25,527 nucleotides of DNA from a virus: the IMG/VR virus record IMGVR_UViG_3300028388_003451, positions 1 to 25,527 of that record; one strand, given 5' to 3'. How positions within the stretch are numbered: the stretch's first letter is position 1; every line of letters starts with the position of its first letter. Shown here in pieces: positions 6,112-16,100 of this stretch. The notes beneath the pieces were generated by a model. The model saw nothing but the letters and a program-made list of their open reading frames with translations. It had not been told where the DNA came from and ran no database searches. A program made the translations under genes and the position numbers.

Positions 6112-6525
6112 TTGGCACAGGGTAGACTACTAAAAAATCCACAACCTCAATCAGATAATGTAGTGCTACCCACCGGCGGCAGTGCTGAACGTCCTGCTGC
6201 TCCAGTTGCTGGAAGTTTTAGATTCAATCTTGATGTAGGTAGAGTTGAATATTTTAACGGAACAGTTTTTAAACAAGTGGCAAATACCGGCTCTGTTGAT
6301 ATTGTGGTAGATTCATTCACTGGCGACGGTAGCACTCTTACATTTGCATTGACTGTAGAAGCTAGTGATGTAAGTCAAATACTGGTATTTGTTGGTAGCA
6401 TTTACCAACAGCCTACAACCTACAGTATCACCGGCAGCGGAGACGATATAACATTTAGTGAAGCACCCCCAGGGGGCGAGCCTATCAACATCATACACAA
6501 TCTTGCTAGTAACGACGCATCTTGA
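6112..6525 (+). CDS. Two-module fibre-associated protein (TTG start)
   Basis: The protein has 137 residues and starts with TTG two bases after the previous stop; there is no in-frame ATG and no clear ribosome site, so translation is probably coupled. It consists almost only of two modules found inside bigger fibres: GSAERPAAPVAGSFRFN (about 23-39), then a beta domain starting FTGDGSTLTF (about 68-77) and ending FSEAPPGGEPINIIHNL. The same pair occurs at about residues 226-345 of the protein at 9879 and 958-1070 of that at 13102. It therefore looks like a free-standing copy of an internal fibre domain. The role is inferred to be virion surface or fibre attachment. Confidence 0.72.
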   Translation: MAQGRLLKNPQPQSDNVVLPTGGSAERPAAPVAGSFRFNLDVGRVEYFNGTVFKQVANTGSVDIVVDSFTGDGSTLTFALTVEASDVSQILVFVGSIYQQPTTYSITGSGDDITFSEAPPGGEPINIIHNLASNDAS

Positions 6526-6528
6526 TGC

Positions 6529-6537
6529 GATAAATAC
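6529..6537 (+). promoter_or_regulatory. T4-type late promoter box
   Basis: GATAAATAC follows the stop at 6525 and precedes the AGAGGA ribosome site and the ATG at 6559. It is identical to the boxes at 5130 and 17067. Confidence 0.65.
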
Positions 6538-6558
6538 TCTACAGAGGAATATCATTAA

Positions 6559-9500
6559 ATGGCACTAGCAAAAGTTGGCGGCAATCTATTAGCAGACAAT
6601 CTTCAAAGAAGCGAAAATCTTACCTTCAATGGTAATTTGCTTACCATTGATGTAGGCAATGATGCAGTAGTCATTCAAGGTATCACACTTACTGGTAACA
6701 GTATTTCAACTGAAAGTGGATTACTCGAACTTGGCAGTAATTCAAATGTAAAAATGACTGGAGGTAGTAACGGGCAAGCACTAACAACCGACGGTGCAGG
6801 CAATTTAAGTTGGAGTACACTTACTACAACAGGTAATAGCATTACTTTAGGAACAAGCACAGACGGTGATCTTCAAGCCAATGGTGCATACGACGGTTGG
6901 ACAACTAGTACTACTGTAACTGATAGCATCGATGATCTAAATCAAATTGCTCTGAATGTAGCTAATAGCACATTTGTTGGTCAAGTAGATTTTAGTGGCA
7001 ACGTTCTAGCAGGCGCAAGTCCAATGACTGTGGCATTTACTCACAGTTTAGTTGGTAATGCAACCAATTACCAATGGGACTTTGGTGATGGTAACACTAG
7101 TACAAGTGCCAATCCAACACACACCTACAGTAATGTAAGTGGCGGACAATTTACTGTACAACTTACAGCATTTAACAGTGAAGGAACATATAGCGGAAAT
7201 GTTAGCTTAGGTGCCAGAGGTAGTGTTGATGATGAAACAAAAACAAACTATATTACTCTTTATACACCAAACCCAATACCTGCATTTACTATCGCAGACG
7301 ATACCATTGATAGTGGCAGTAATGCTTCTATTACCAATGGAAGTCAATATGCAACAAATTATCAATTAGACTGGGGAGACGGTGACGGTAACGTTGATCC
7401 AGGCGATAGTTTTACTACAGCAGAAAACACATACACCAACAGCAGTGGTGACACACAATACACAATCACTCTTTACGGTATTAGCACAACCGCAGGACCT
7501 GCTAATGTAACTGAAACTGCAACGGACACAGTAGATGTTTTCAGTACACACACTTCTACATTTACAAGTAACGTTGTTACTGTGGTAAACGAAGAAGCAA
7601 CCTCAGGTGGTGTTGTTGAGTTCGAAAACACTACATCAACCAGTCCAGGAAACACTGCTACGTTTGGTCCGGGGCAGAAATATCGTTGGACCTGGGGCGA
7701 CGGAGATGTTGCCAATGTAAATATACAAAGCGGCCTAGCAGGAAATCCAGGCGCAAACATTACTCATACTTTTGCACTAAGCGGAGCACAGCAAAGCGCA
7801 GGCACTACGGCAACATTCGATGTTCAATTAGAAACACTTAACGGGCATACAACTAGTCCATTTGTTGCTGGTGCAAATATTACAATATCAGTGGAACCTG
7901 ATGTAAGAGCAAACTTCTCAGGTACAGCAGTTACAACATCAGACCGCACCGGCGATAACCAATATGATTTATATGATGGTACTGATTATAACGGTAATAA
8001 CAGAGCTTTAGCAAGATTTACTAACACTTCTCAAAACGCTGATAGTTATGTATATGACTGGGGAGACTCGAGTGCAAACAACAACGTAACAGAAGATGGC
8101 ACAAGTTCAGGTAGTATAGGTGCTACTATCGATCATGATTATTCAGGCGAAACTGCTGGTGGAACAAACTACACTGTAGATTTTATAGCCAGCGGTACAC
8201 CAGATACAATTGCACAAACTGACAGTGAATCTTTGGTATTTCAGTTGAATGATGTTCCGAGTGCACCGGGTAACCTGAGTACATTTAGTATCACACTTGC
8301 GGACAGCTACCAAGGCACTAGTCCTAAACTAGCCGCAGATTTTACAGACAATTCAACGAGTAATCCGTTGAGTGCCGGTGCTAGTCTTATTACGACAACA
8401 GCTAGACGTTATACCAGTGGCACAATTGATACTAGTACAGTTAATAATGCATACGATGGTGTCAGCGGTACACTTACTGCTAACATCAACGGTAGTGCTA
8501 GTGGAAGTAAAACATTTAGTACATCAACTGGAGAGAACGGAACCTTTACAAGTTTGGTTATCAGCGGCCAGTTAGATGCACACGACAGTATTAGTTCTAG
8601 CACATATCCTACTGGGTTCTATCAAACTTTTGACGCCAAAATTACACAAGCACTCACAAGTTATACAGTAGGTGTTAACGATCAGCGATTGGAACACAGC
8701 ACAACTGGTAACACAAACTATGTCTCGGTAGTATACGATGATCTTACATCAACGCCTACGTTTGGAAGTGCAGGCACACTAAGTGAAGCCACGGGCGGAA
8801 CCAAGCGTTATATTTCGGGTATTCCTTATTATAACACAGGAAGCCCCACACTTACACTTAGTGGCACCACTATCAATGACTTGGTAGGACAGTGCTACAC
8901 AGATCAAAGCAACATTGTTGAAGTTGATCCAGGAACAAATTACGAAAGCACTAGTGCAAGTGCAATTGCAAGTGAAAATTATACCTACGCTACCATCGAT
9001 GGTGCAACAACAATGCTATCGGGTGGCATACCTAAAGCCGACACAGGTACAAGCAGTGCATACGCTATTGGCAACCTAACTGTGGACATTACTAGCTCTA
9101 GTGTTAGAACTGTTGAAAGTCCACGTATTAGAGCCAGAAACGTGAATGGTGTAAGTTCTTACAGTAACTTCTCAGAAAAAGTACAGGTACACACAGCCTC
9201 ACAAAGTGGCATTAGCGAAATTGCTATTGCAGTAAGTGATAGTTTAGGTGCAACCTATGACGATGATGGTGTGCGTGTATTTGATTTTAATGCCGCAACC
9301 ACTGACACACCAGCTATTAGTGACAGTACAAACTATTATACAAACAATCCATATACAGAGTCAAGTGATCCGGGTGTAGAAGGCACACAAGAAGCCACTG
9401 TTAGATTGGGCGTGTTAAAACACGATACAACAGATTATAGTACAGGTTACCTGCCAGTAGGCCCGGATAGAAGCGGAGATACTGGTACGCAATACTTTAC

Positions 9501-9879
9501 ATTTGCTTTCCGCAGAACAACTGTGGCCAACTTTGATATCAATATTACAAGTAGCACAGGTATTACAGGTATGTGGATTGCTGCACCAGGTACAGCAATT
9601 GATGATGCCAGCGACCAAAATGGTTGGTTGGATACCACTGCACAGTATGCTGGTGCTGGTGTGCCAGGTGCTGATACAGGCAACGGTGGTAATGGATCAA
9701 ACGGCTGTGCATTAACAGGTGCTGACGTAGTACCAACAGGAAGCAGTTTAAGCGGTGGCTACTCAATGACACTGGGTACAGAAAACATGAGTAACGCAAC
9801 AGGTAATGTTGTGCTTGTGCGTATTGCACTAGCAAGCGGCGAGAGTGTAACTGCACTTAGCATAGGAGTACAGAGCTAA
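6559..9879 (+). CDS. Large multi-PKD adhesin / virion surface protein
   Basis: The protein has 1106 residues. Residues 1-90 are a fibre-like N-terminus (VGGNLLADNLQRSENLTFNG, then GQALTTDGAGNLSW). At least four PKD-type domains follow, marked by WDFGDGNTS (W173), DWGDGDGN (W272), WTWGDGDV (W379) and DWGDSSAN (W501), each with a downstream H/Y-T-Y/F strand. The middle (about 560-900) is Ser/Thr-rich beta sequence. The C-terminal ~130 residues, with YFTFAFRRTTV, GMWIAAPGTAIDD and a Gly-rich GADTGNGGNGSNGCALTGAD, form a distinct domain like those ending other marine phage surface proteins. PKD domains are carbohydrate/protein-contact folds, so host binding or capsid decoration is inferred. It is preceded by its own late box. 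The stop overlaps the next ATG by one base (TAATG). Confidence 0.8.
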   Translation: MALAKVGGNLLADNLQRSENLTFNGNLLTIDVGNDAVVIQGITLTGNSISTESGLLELGSNSNVKMTGGSNGQALTTDGAGNLSWSTLTTTGNSITLGTSTDGDLQANGAYDGWTTSTTVTDSIDDLNQIALNVANSTFVGQVDFSGNVLAGASPMTVAFTHSLVGNATNYQWDFGDGNTSTSANPTHTYSNVSGGQFTVQLTAFNSEGTYSGNVSLGARGSVDDETKTNYITLYTPNPIPAFTIADDTIDSGSNASITNGSQYATNYQLDWGDGDGNVDPGDSFTTAENTYTNSSGDTQYTITLYGISTTAGPANVTETATDTVDVFSTHTSTFTSNVVTVVNEEATSGGVVEFENTTSTSPGNTATFGPGQKYRWTWGDGDVANVNIQSGLAGNPGANITHTFALSGAQQSAGTTATFDVQLETLNGHTTSPFVAGANITISVEPDVRANFSGTAVTTSDRTGDNQYDLYDGTDYNGNNRALARFTNTSQNADSYVYDWGDSSANNNVTEDGTSSGSIGATIDHDYSGETAGGTNYTVDFIASGTPDTIAQTDSESLVFQLNDVPSAPGNLSTFSITLADSYQGTSPKLAADFTDNSTSNPLSAGASLITTTARRYTSGTIDTSTVNNAYDGVSGTLTANINGSASGSKTFSTSTGENGTFTSLVISGQLDAHDSISSSTYPTGFYQTFDAKITQALTSYTVGVNDQRLEHSTTGNTNYVSVVYDDLTSTPTFGSAGTLSEATGGTKRYISGIPYYNTGSPTLTLSGTTINDLVGQCYTDQSNIVEVDPGTNYESTSASAIASENYTYATIDGATTMLSGGIPKADTGTSSAYAIGNLTVDITSSSVRTVESPRIRARNVNGVSSYSNFSEKVQVHTASQSGISEIAIAVSDSLGATYDDDGVRVFDFNAATTDTPAISDSTNYYTNNPYTESSDPGVEGTQEATVRLGVLKHDTTDYSTGYLPVGPDRSGDTGTQYFTFAFRRTTVANFDINITSSTGITGMWIAAPGTAIDDASDQNGWLDTTAQYAGAGVPGADTGNGGNGSNGCALTGADVVPTGSSLSGGYSMTLGTENMSNATGNVVLVRIALASGESVTALSIGVQS

Positions 9880-11585
9880 TGGCAATCCAAGACACCCAGA
9901 AACTTGATTATGTTTGGAAAAAGATTGGTTTTGCTGCCACTAAAACTGATACTAATGCAAACAAACTAGCCGCTAACGAAGCTATTCCTAGTCCTCTACT
10001 GTTACGTGGAGATAAAGTTTGGCAACAAGCTGGTGATATTCCTGCAACTAAACCAAGCAGTAGCTCGGGTGTTGTAACAGTTTACACTGGTGCAACCACA
10101 GTTGAAACCACAGAAGACAACACTGCAACAGCAAACAGAACATGGAAAACAGGACAAACAGACTGGATTCCGCCTGAGTTCGGAAGTACATATCTGGTAA
10201 ATGTTTACTTGCATGACAGTGGTGATGCAGCAAATGCTGAAAGTATTAGCAATAAATTGTTTATCACAGGTTCGGGTAATGACGATGAATGGTTCTTTGA
10301 TTATCAAAGTGGCGTCTTACATTTCATTGGCGATAACCTACCCGGCGGCAGTTTTTCTGGCAAGAGTATATATGTTGCAGGAGCCCAATATTCGGGTGCA
10401 TTCGGCGTAGGAAGTGCCGGCGGTGAAGATGCTAATATTGGTAATCTTACAGTCAGTAATGTTACTGTTAGCACAGCAACCAGCGGTGATCCACTTATAC
10501 TTGCACCACAAAACAATGCTATTGTAACAATTGATATTAACAGTGGTCTAGTGTTACCTGTTGGTAATACAGGTCAACGACCTGGCTCGCCTGATAATGG
10601 CACTATAAGATTTAACAGCACAAGTAGCAAAGTCGAAGTTTACAACGGTACTAGTTGGGAAACTGTGGGAGATACCACAGCAGTTACCAGTGATGAATTC
10701 GATGGTGACGGCAGTACAACAGAATTTACCTTAAGTGATACTGCTACAACTGACACTGTATTTGTTGTGGTAAACGGTACTGTGCAAGAAGCAGGAGCTG
10801 CTTACACGGTTAGTGGCACAACACTTACATTTACAGAAGCACCTGGATCTAACGATAGAATTCAAGCAAGAACATTTTTCACAGCACAAAGTGTAAATTT
10901 AACTAGCAGTGTTATACAAGATGCTGACAACGATACTAAAATTCAAGTTGAAGAAAGTGCTGACGAAGATGTTATACGTTTTGACGTTGCAGGCAGTGAA
11001 GTTGCTAATATTGATGCCGGTGGACTGAACGTTGTAGGGAATATCGATACAGGCAATGTTAATGCTACAACTTTTGTTGGCAATTTAACCGGTACAGCAA
11101 GTTCTTATACTGTAACCAGTGGTGATGTTACAGCTCATCAAGCTAATTTAAGTATAACCGAAAGCCAAATCTCAGATTTTGGCACATATTTAACAAGTGT
11201 ATCAGGTAATATTACTGTTGATTCAATAACAACTGATGAAGTATACGAAGTTCTTACTTCAAAAACGTCAGCTACAGGCACAGTAACACACGATTTAAGT
11301 ACGGGACACATTTTTTATCATACTAGTATAAGTGCTGATTTTACTGCTAATTTTACAAACATAGATACTACAGCAAATTTAGCAACTACAGCAACACTAG
11401 TTCTAGTACAAGGTAGCACTGCATATATCCCAACAGCAGTGCAAATTAGCGGATCAGGTCAAACCATTAACTGGCAAGGCGGAAGTCAGCCAACAGGTAC
11501 AAATAATGGTATTGATATTGTCACATTCAGTATACTGGATGTTGGCGGTAGTTATACCGTACTAGGTCAATTAACAGACTTCTAA
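9879..11585 (+). CDS. Virion structural / fibre protein of the marine T4-like type
   Basis: The protein has 568 residues. The N-terminus (IQDTQKLDYVWKKIGF, then AIPSPLLLRGDKVWQQAG and TWKTGQTDWIPPEFGSTY) is a widely conserved marine T4-like structural domain of about 170 residues ending near DEWFFDYQSGVLHFIGDNLP. Then come the shared pair QRPGSPDNGTIRFN (about 231) and FDGDGSTTEFTLSD (about 274), a DTKIQVEESADEDVIRFDV block (about 350), a HQANLSITESQISDFGTY repeat unit, and a beta C-terminus ending GGSYTVLGQLTDF. The N-terminal domain probably anchors the protein to the virion and the modules extend outward. Both ends overlap neighbours by a single base (TAATG), indicating coupled translation with 6559 and 11585. 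Confidence 0.82.
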   Translation: MAIQDTQKLDYVWKKIGFAATKTDTNANKLAANEAIPSPLLLRGDKVWQQAGDIPATKPSSSSGVVTVYTGATTVETTEDNTATANRTWKTGQTDWIPPEFGSTYLVNVYLHDSGDAANAESISNKLFITGSGNDDEWFFDYQSGVLHFIGDNLPGGSFSGKSIYVAGAQYSGAFGVGSAGGEDANIGNLTVSNVTVSTATSGDPLILAPQNNAIVTIDINSGLVLPVGNTGQRPGSPDNGTIRFNSTSSKVEVYNGTSWETVGDTTAVTSDEFDGDGSTTEFTLSDTATTDTVFVVVNGTVQEAGAAYTVSGTTLTFTEAPGSNDRIQARTFFTAQSVNLTSSVIQDADNDTKIQVEESADEDVIRFDVAGSEVANIDAGGLNVVGNIDTGNVNATTFVGNLTGTASSYTVTSGDVTAHQANLSITESQISDFGTYLTSVSGNITVDSITTDEVYEVLTSKTSATGTVTHDLSTGHIFYHTSISADFTANFTNIDTTANLATTATLVLVQGSTAYIPTAVQISGSGQTINWQGGSQPTGTNNGIDIVTFSILDVGGSYTVLGQLTDF

Positions 11586-13012
11586 TGTTTAGTTCATTTA
11601 GCGGATCATTTGATTTTGGACGCAGACCTGGTGATCCTCTAGGAACCGGTTACACTGAAACTTTCACTGCTGTAGGCAATGACTCTTGGATAGCCCCTAA
11701 TAATGTATACTTTGTTGAGTACCTTGTTGTAGCCGGCGGTGGAGGCGGCGGCAATGGATATGATAATGCCGGTGGGGGTGGCGGAGCCGGCGGTATGGTC
11801 CGTACAGGTATACTTCCTGTTACTCCTGGAACCAGTTATAGTATTACGGTAGGAGCCGGCGGTGCTGGTGGTGCTGATACTAGAACAAACAATAACGGAT
11901 CCAGTGGCGGAAACAGTGTATTTGGATCAATAACATCACTAGGTGGTGGATATGGCAAAGGCTCAAGAACAAACTCAGGCGCAGGTGAAGCCGCACAAGT
12001 AGGAATCACAACAGCACCAACTGGTGGCGACGGTAACGGTGGTGGTAATGATGGCGGCGGTGGCGGTGGAGCCACTGGAGCAGGTGGCGCCGGAGGTGGA
12101 GCACCTGGTGCAGGTGGTTCTGGATTAACATCAAGCATTACTGGGTCAAGTGTTACTTACGGAGTAGGTGGAGCAGGTGGATACAACGGCGGTCCTTATG
12201 ACGGAGCATCTGGTACTGCTAATAGAGGCAACGGCGGCGTAGGCGGTTCTAGTCCAAGTTTTAATAGTGCCGCAGGAGGATCTGGCGGTTCGGGTATTGT
12301 TGTTCTTCGATACAATCGCAGACAAGAACTTGTTACTTCAAATCTTATATATCACTTGGATGCTAGTCATTCGGACAGTTATCCTACAACTGGGACAGCA
12401 GTCTCGGACTTGTCAGATACACTCGGTGATTCTACCTTAACCAATGGTCCTGTTTTTACAAATGCAGGTAGGAGTAGTTACTGGACATTTGATGGTACTA
12501 ACGATTATTTGTTGACTCCTAATTTAGAAACTCCAATGGCCGGAGAAAGTCACTCAACTGAGTGCTGGATATACCCCACCGGGAATGGCTTGATAGTTAC
12601 CTATACTGGACAATCTAACGTATTCACAGGATATCATCATTCAGCTATAGAGATAGTTTCTGGAAATTTAGAGTTTGGTTTGTGGAATGGTACTGGTATA
12701 ACTTCAACTGGTTCTACAGGTTCCATATCTCTAAACACTTGGCACCAAGTGGTTCTAACCTATGATGGTACAACCTGTCGCGGCTATCTAGATGGTAGTT
12801 TAGCAGGTTCTGTACCGGTAACATGGTCTAGTCCTCAAATCGACTACAGTCTTGATTTTTATATGGGATTTGGCGCCAGCGACATTACCAACCAAGGCGA
12901 TGGCACATACTTCAATGGTAGATTTGGTGTTATTAGACTTTATACAGGTGCACTTAGTGCTGATGTGATCTTACAAAACTTCAATGCCACACGAGATAGA
13001 TTTGGCATTTAG
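11585..13012 (+). CDS. Glycine-rich plus LamG-type lectin adhesin
   Basis: The protein has 475 residues. After a short N-terminus with FTAVGNDSWIAPNNVYFVEY, residues ~50-235 are extremely glycine-rich (VVAGGGGGGNG, GGGGGAGGM, TVGAGGAGG, repeated GGAGG runs), closing with GGSGIVVLRYN. Residues ~245-470 form a concanavalin-A/LamG-like jelly roll: LIYHLDASHS, YWTFDGTNDYLLTP, ECWIYPTG, WHQVVLTYDGTTCRGYLDGS and GRFGVIRLYTGALS. Glycine-rich domains occur in T-even receptor-binding adhesins, and LamG domains bind glycans, so this is a good receptor-binding candidate (inference). The start overlaps the previous stop by one base. No terminator is seen after it. Confidence 0.85.
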   Translation: MFSSFSGSFDFGRRPGDPLGTGYTETFTAVGNDSWIAPNNVYFVEYLVVAGGGGGGNGYDNAGGGGGAGGMVRTGILPVTPGTSYSITVGAGGAGGADTRTNNNGSSGGNSVFGSITSLGGGYGKGSRTNSGAGEAAQVGITTAPTGGDGNGGGNDGGGGGGATGAGGAGGGAPGAGGSGLTSSITGSSVTYGVGGAGGYNGGPYDGASGTANRGNGGVGGSSPSFNSAAGGSGGSGIVVLRYNRRQELVTSNLIYHLDASHSDSYPTTGTAVSDLSDTLGDSTLTNGPVFTNAGRSSYWTFDGTNDYLLTPNLETPMAGESHSTECWIYPTGNGLIVTYTGQSNVFTGYHHSAIEIVSGNLEFGLWNGTGITSTGSTGSISLNTWHQVVLTYDGTTCRGYLDGSLAGSVPVTWSSPQIDYSLDFYMGFGASDITNQGDGTYFNGRFGVIRLYTGALSADVILQNFNATRDRFGI

Positions 13013-13047
13013 TTGTTATCCTATACTTTAAAAATTTAGCTCTACGG

Positions 13048-13054
13048 TAAATAC
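13048..13054 (+). promoter_or_regulatory. T4-type late promoter box
   Basis: TAAATAC lies in the 89-base gap before the fibre gene at 13102, with a TATAGGAA ribosome site further down. The flank (GG) differs from the GATAAATAC boxes. Confidence 0.55.
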
Positions 13055-13101
13055 AATACTAAGAGTGTAACGACTCAATCCATTGATATAGGAACGTTAA
13101 G

Positions 13102-16100
13102 ATGGCCATTACAAGAATTAAGAATAATCAGATTACAGATAGTACTATTAACGCTGGTACTAAATTATCTGATAATTCTATTACCGCTGGTAAACTTGCA
13201 AACAACATTACTTACGGATCAGATTTTACAATCACAGGTAACTTAACAGTTAACGGTACAACTACAACTGTTGATACCAACAACATGACTGTTGATGATC
13301 CTTTACTGCTTCTTGGTAGTAACCAGACTGGGTCGGGCGCAGTTGATATTGGTTTCATTGGTGAACGAGGCGATGATACAAATATCGCATTTGTATTTGA
13401 TGAAAGTGCAGACGAATTTGCTGTAGCTCTTACAAGCACAACAGATGCTAATACCACAATCACTATTACAGATTATGCAGATATACATGCAGGTGGTGTA
13501 ACAGCGGATGACGCAATCACAGCCACTGGTAATGTAACAGGCGGCAACTTGATCACAGCCGGTGCACTCGAATCAGATAGTGCCGCTGTAACTAACGGAA
13601 TTACTGCAGGCACTACAGTTGTTGCCACTGGCAACGTTACAGGTGGTAATTTAACAACTGCCGGGGACGTAACCACAGCAACAGTTACAGCAAGTGGTGC
13701 CATAACAGGTAGTACAAATATTACAGCCACAGGTAACGTAACTGGCGGTAACTTGATTACAGGCGGCGATGCAGACATCACAGGCGATGTTGGTGCTGCT
13801 ACTGCTACTATAACTGGAAATTCTACAATAGGTGGCACCTTAGGGGTCACAGGTGAAGCAACACTTGCAAGTGCTACTGTAAGTGATTTGACAAGCGGAC
13901 GAGTTGTACTAGCAGGTGCAAGTGGTGCAATCGAAGATAGCGGCAATTTAACTTTTGATGGAAGTACATTAGGTGTCACTGGAGCAATTACAGCAAGCAC
14001 AACAGTGACAGCCACTGGGAATGTCACTGGTGGTAACTTAACAACAAGTGGAGATGTAACCACTGCAACAGTTACAGCAAGTGGTGCTATTACTAGTTCA
14101 ACTACTATTACAGCCACTGGTAACATCACAGGTGGTAACTTGATTACTGCTGGTACATTTGAATCATCTGCGGTTACTGCTACTGGTAACATCACAGGTG
14201 GTAATTTGATTACAACCGGTGCAACTGAAACTGGTACTATCACAACCACAGGCGAAGCAACATTAGCTAGTGCTACTGTAAGTGATTTAACCGATGGGCG
14301 TGTCGTACTAGCAGGAAGTAATGGTGCAATTGAAGATAGTGCTAACTTTACATTTGATGGATCTACAGCAGCAGTTACTGGTGCAATTACAGCAAGTACA
14401 ACTATTACAGCCACAGGTAACGTAACTGGTGATAACCTAACAACAAGTGGAGATGTAACCACTGCAACAGTTACAGCAAGTTCAACTGTTACAGCAACTG
14501 GCAATGTCACAGGTGGCAACATCACAACTGCCGGTGTACTAGACGGTGCTACTCTTAACACAACTGGTGCCGGCGATATTGGCGGCGACCTTACAATTGC
14601 AGGTAACTTGATTGTACAAGGTGCAACGCAAACTGTTGATGCTACTACATCAACACTAGTTGACCCGATTATGCAGTTAGGCCGTGGAGCAAACAATGCT
14701 GCACTGACAAGCGATGATGCTAAAGACCGTGGTATTTCTATGTACTACTATGAAGGATCAGAAAAAGTATCTTTCATGGGATTTGATACCACAAACAATA
14801 ACTTTGTGTTTATTCCAGATGCATCAATCACAGGTGAAGTTGTTAGTGGTACCGCAGGTAATGCAACATTTGGTGTTTTGACAACAACTTCAGTATCAGC
14901 AAGCGGTAACGTAACTGCCGGCAATTTAACAACAAGTGGAGACGTAACCACAGCAACAGTTACAGCTTCAGGTGCTATTACTAGTTCAACTACTATTACA
15001 GCTACTGGTAATATTACAGGTGGTAACCTGATTACTGCTGGTACATTTGAATCTGCTTCTGTTACAGCAACAGGTAATGTAACAGGTGGTAATTTGATCA
15101 CAGCAGGTGATACATCGACTGCTACACTACAAACATCAGGAGAAGCTACATTAGCAAGTGCTACTGTAAGCGATTTGACAGACAATCGTGTTGTAATTGC
15201 TGGCACTAGTGGTGCATTAGAAGATGATGCTAACTTTACATTCGACGGCTCGACTCTTGCATTAACAGGAAACGCATCAGTAACAGGTGCAATTACAGCA
15301 AGCACAACTATTACTGGTACAGGCAATGTTACAGGTGGAAACTTAACAACAGCAGGCGATGTAACTACTGCAACAGTTACAGCAAGTGGTGCTATTGCTG
15401 GTTCAACTACAATTACAGCTACAGGTAACGTGACTGGTGGTAACTTAATAACAGCAGGCGATACTTCAACTGCTACACTACAAACATCAGGAGAAGCTAC
15501 ATTAGCAAGTGCTACTGTAAGCGATTTGACTGATGGGCGTGTTGTACTAGCAGGAACCAGCGGCGCTATCGAAGATAGTGCTAACTTTACATTTGATGGA
15601 TCTACGGCAGCAGTTACAGGAGCTATTACAGCAAGCACTACAATTACTGCTACTGGTAACGTAACTGGTGGTAACCTAACAACAGCAGGTGACGTAACCA
15701 CTGCTACTGTAACAGCTTCGGGTGCTATCACTGGATCAACAACTATCACTGCAACTGGTAATGTCACTGGTGGTAACTTGATTACAGGTGGCGATGCAGA
15801 TGTCACAGGTGATGTTAGTGCTGCTACTGCTACAATCAGCGGTAACATATCAGGTGGAAACATTGCTATTTCAGGCAGTGGCGATGTACAAACCAGTTTG
15901 ATTGTCGGCGATGTACTTGCTAATATTACAAGTGGCACAACACTGGATGTTTCATCAACTGACAGTATACTAATTCCAGTTGGTACTACTGCACAACGTC
16001 CAGGCTCACCAGTAACTGGTATGATACGTTTCAATACAACAGTTGATAACCTTGAATTTTACGATGCTGACGGTTGGACAACTGCTGGTAGTCAGTTTAC

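Noticed and set aside
13513-15850. CRISPR-like or satellite repeat array
   Set aside because: All repeats are multiples of codons, stay in frame and encode a fibre; there are no constant repeats with unique spacers and no cas genes.
13473-16034. Long minus-strand open frames (407 and 428 residues) opposite the giant fibre gene
   Set aside because: They are Val/Pro/Ala-rich mirror images of the in-frame repeats, with no ribosome site; they result from the repeat codon bias on the other strand.
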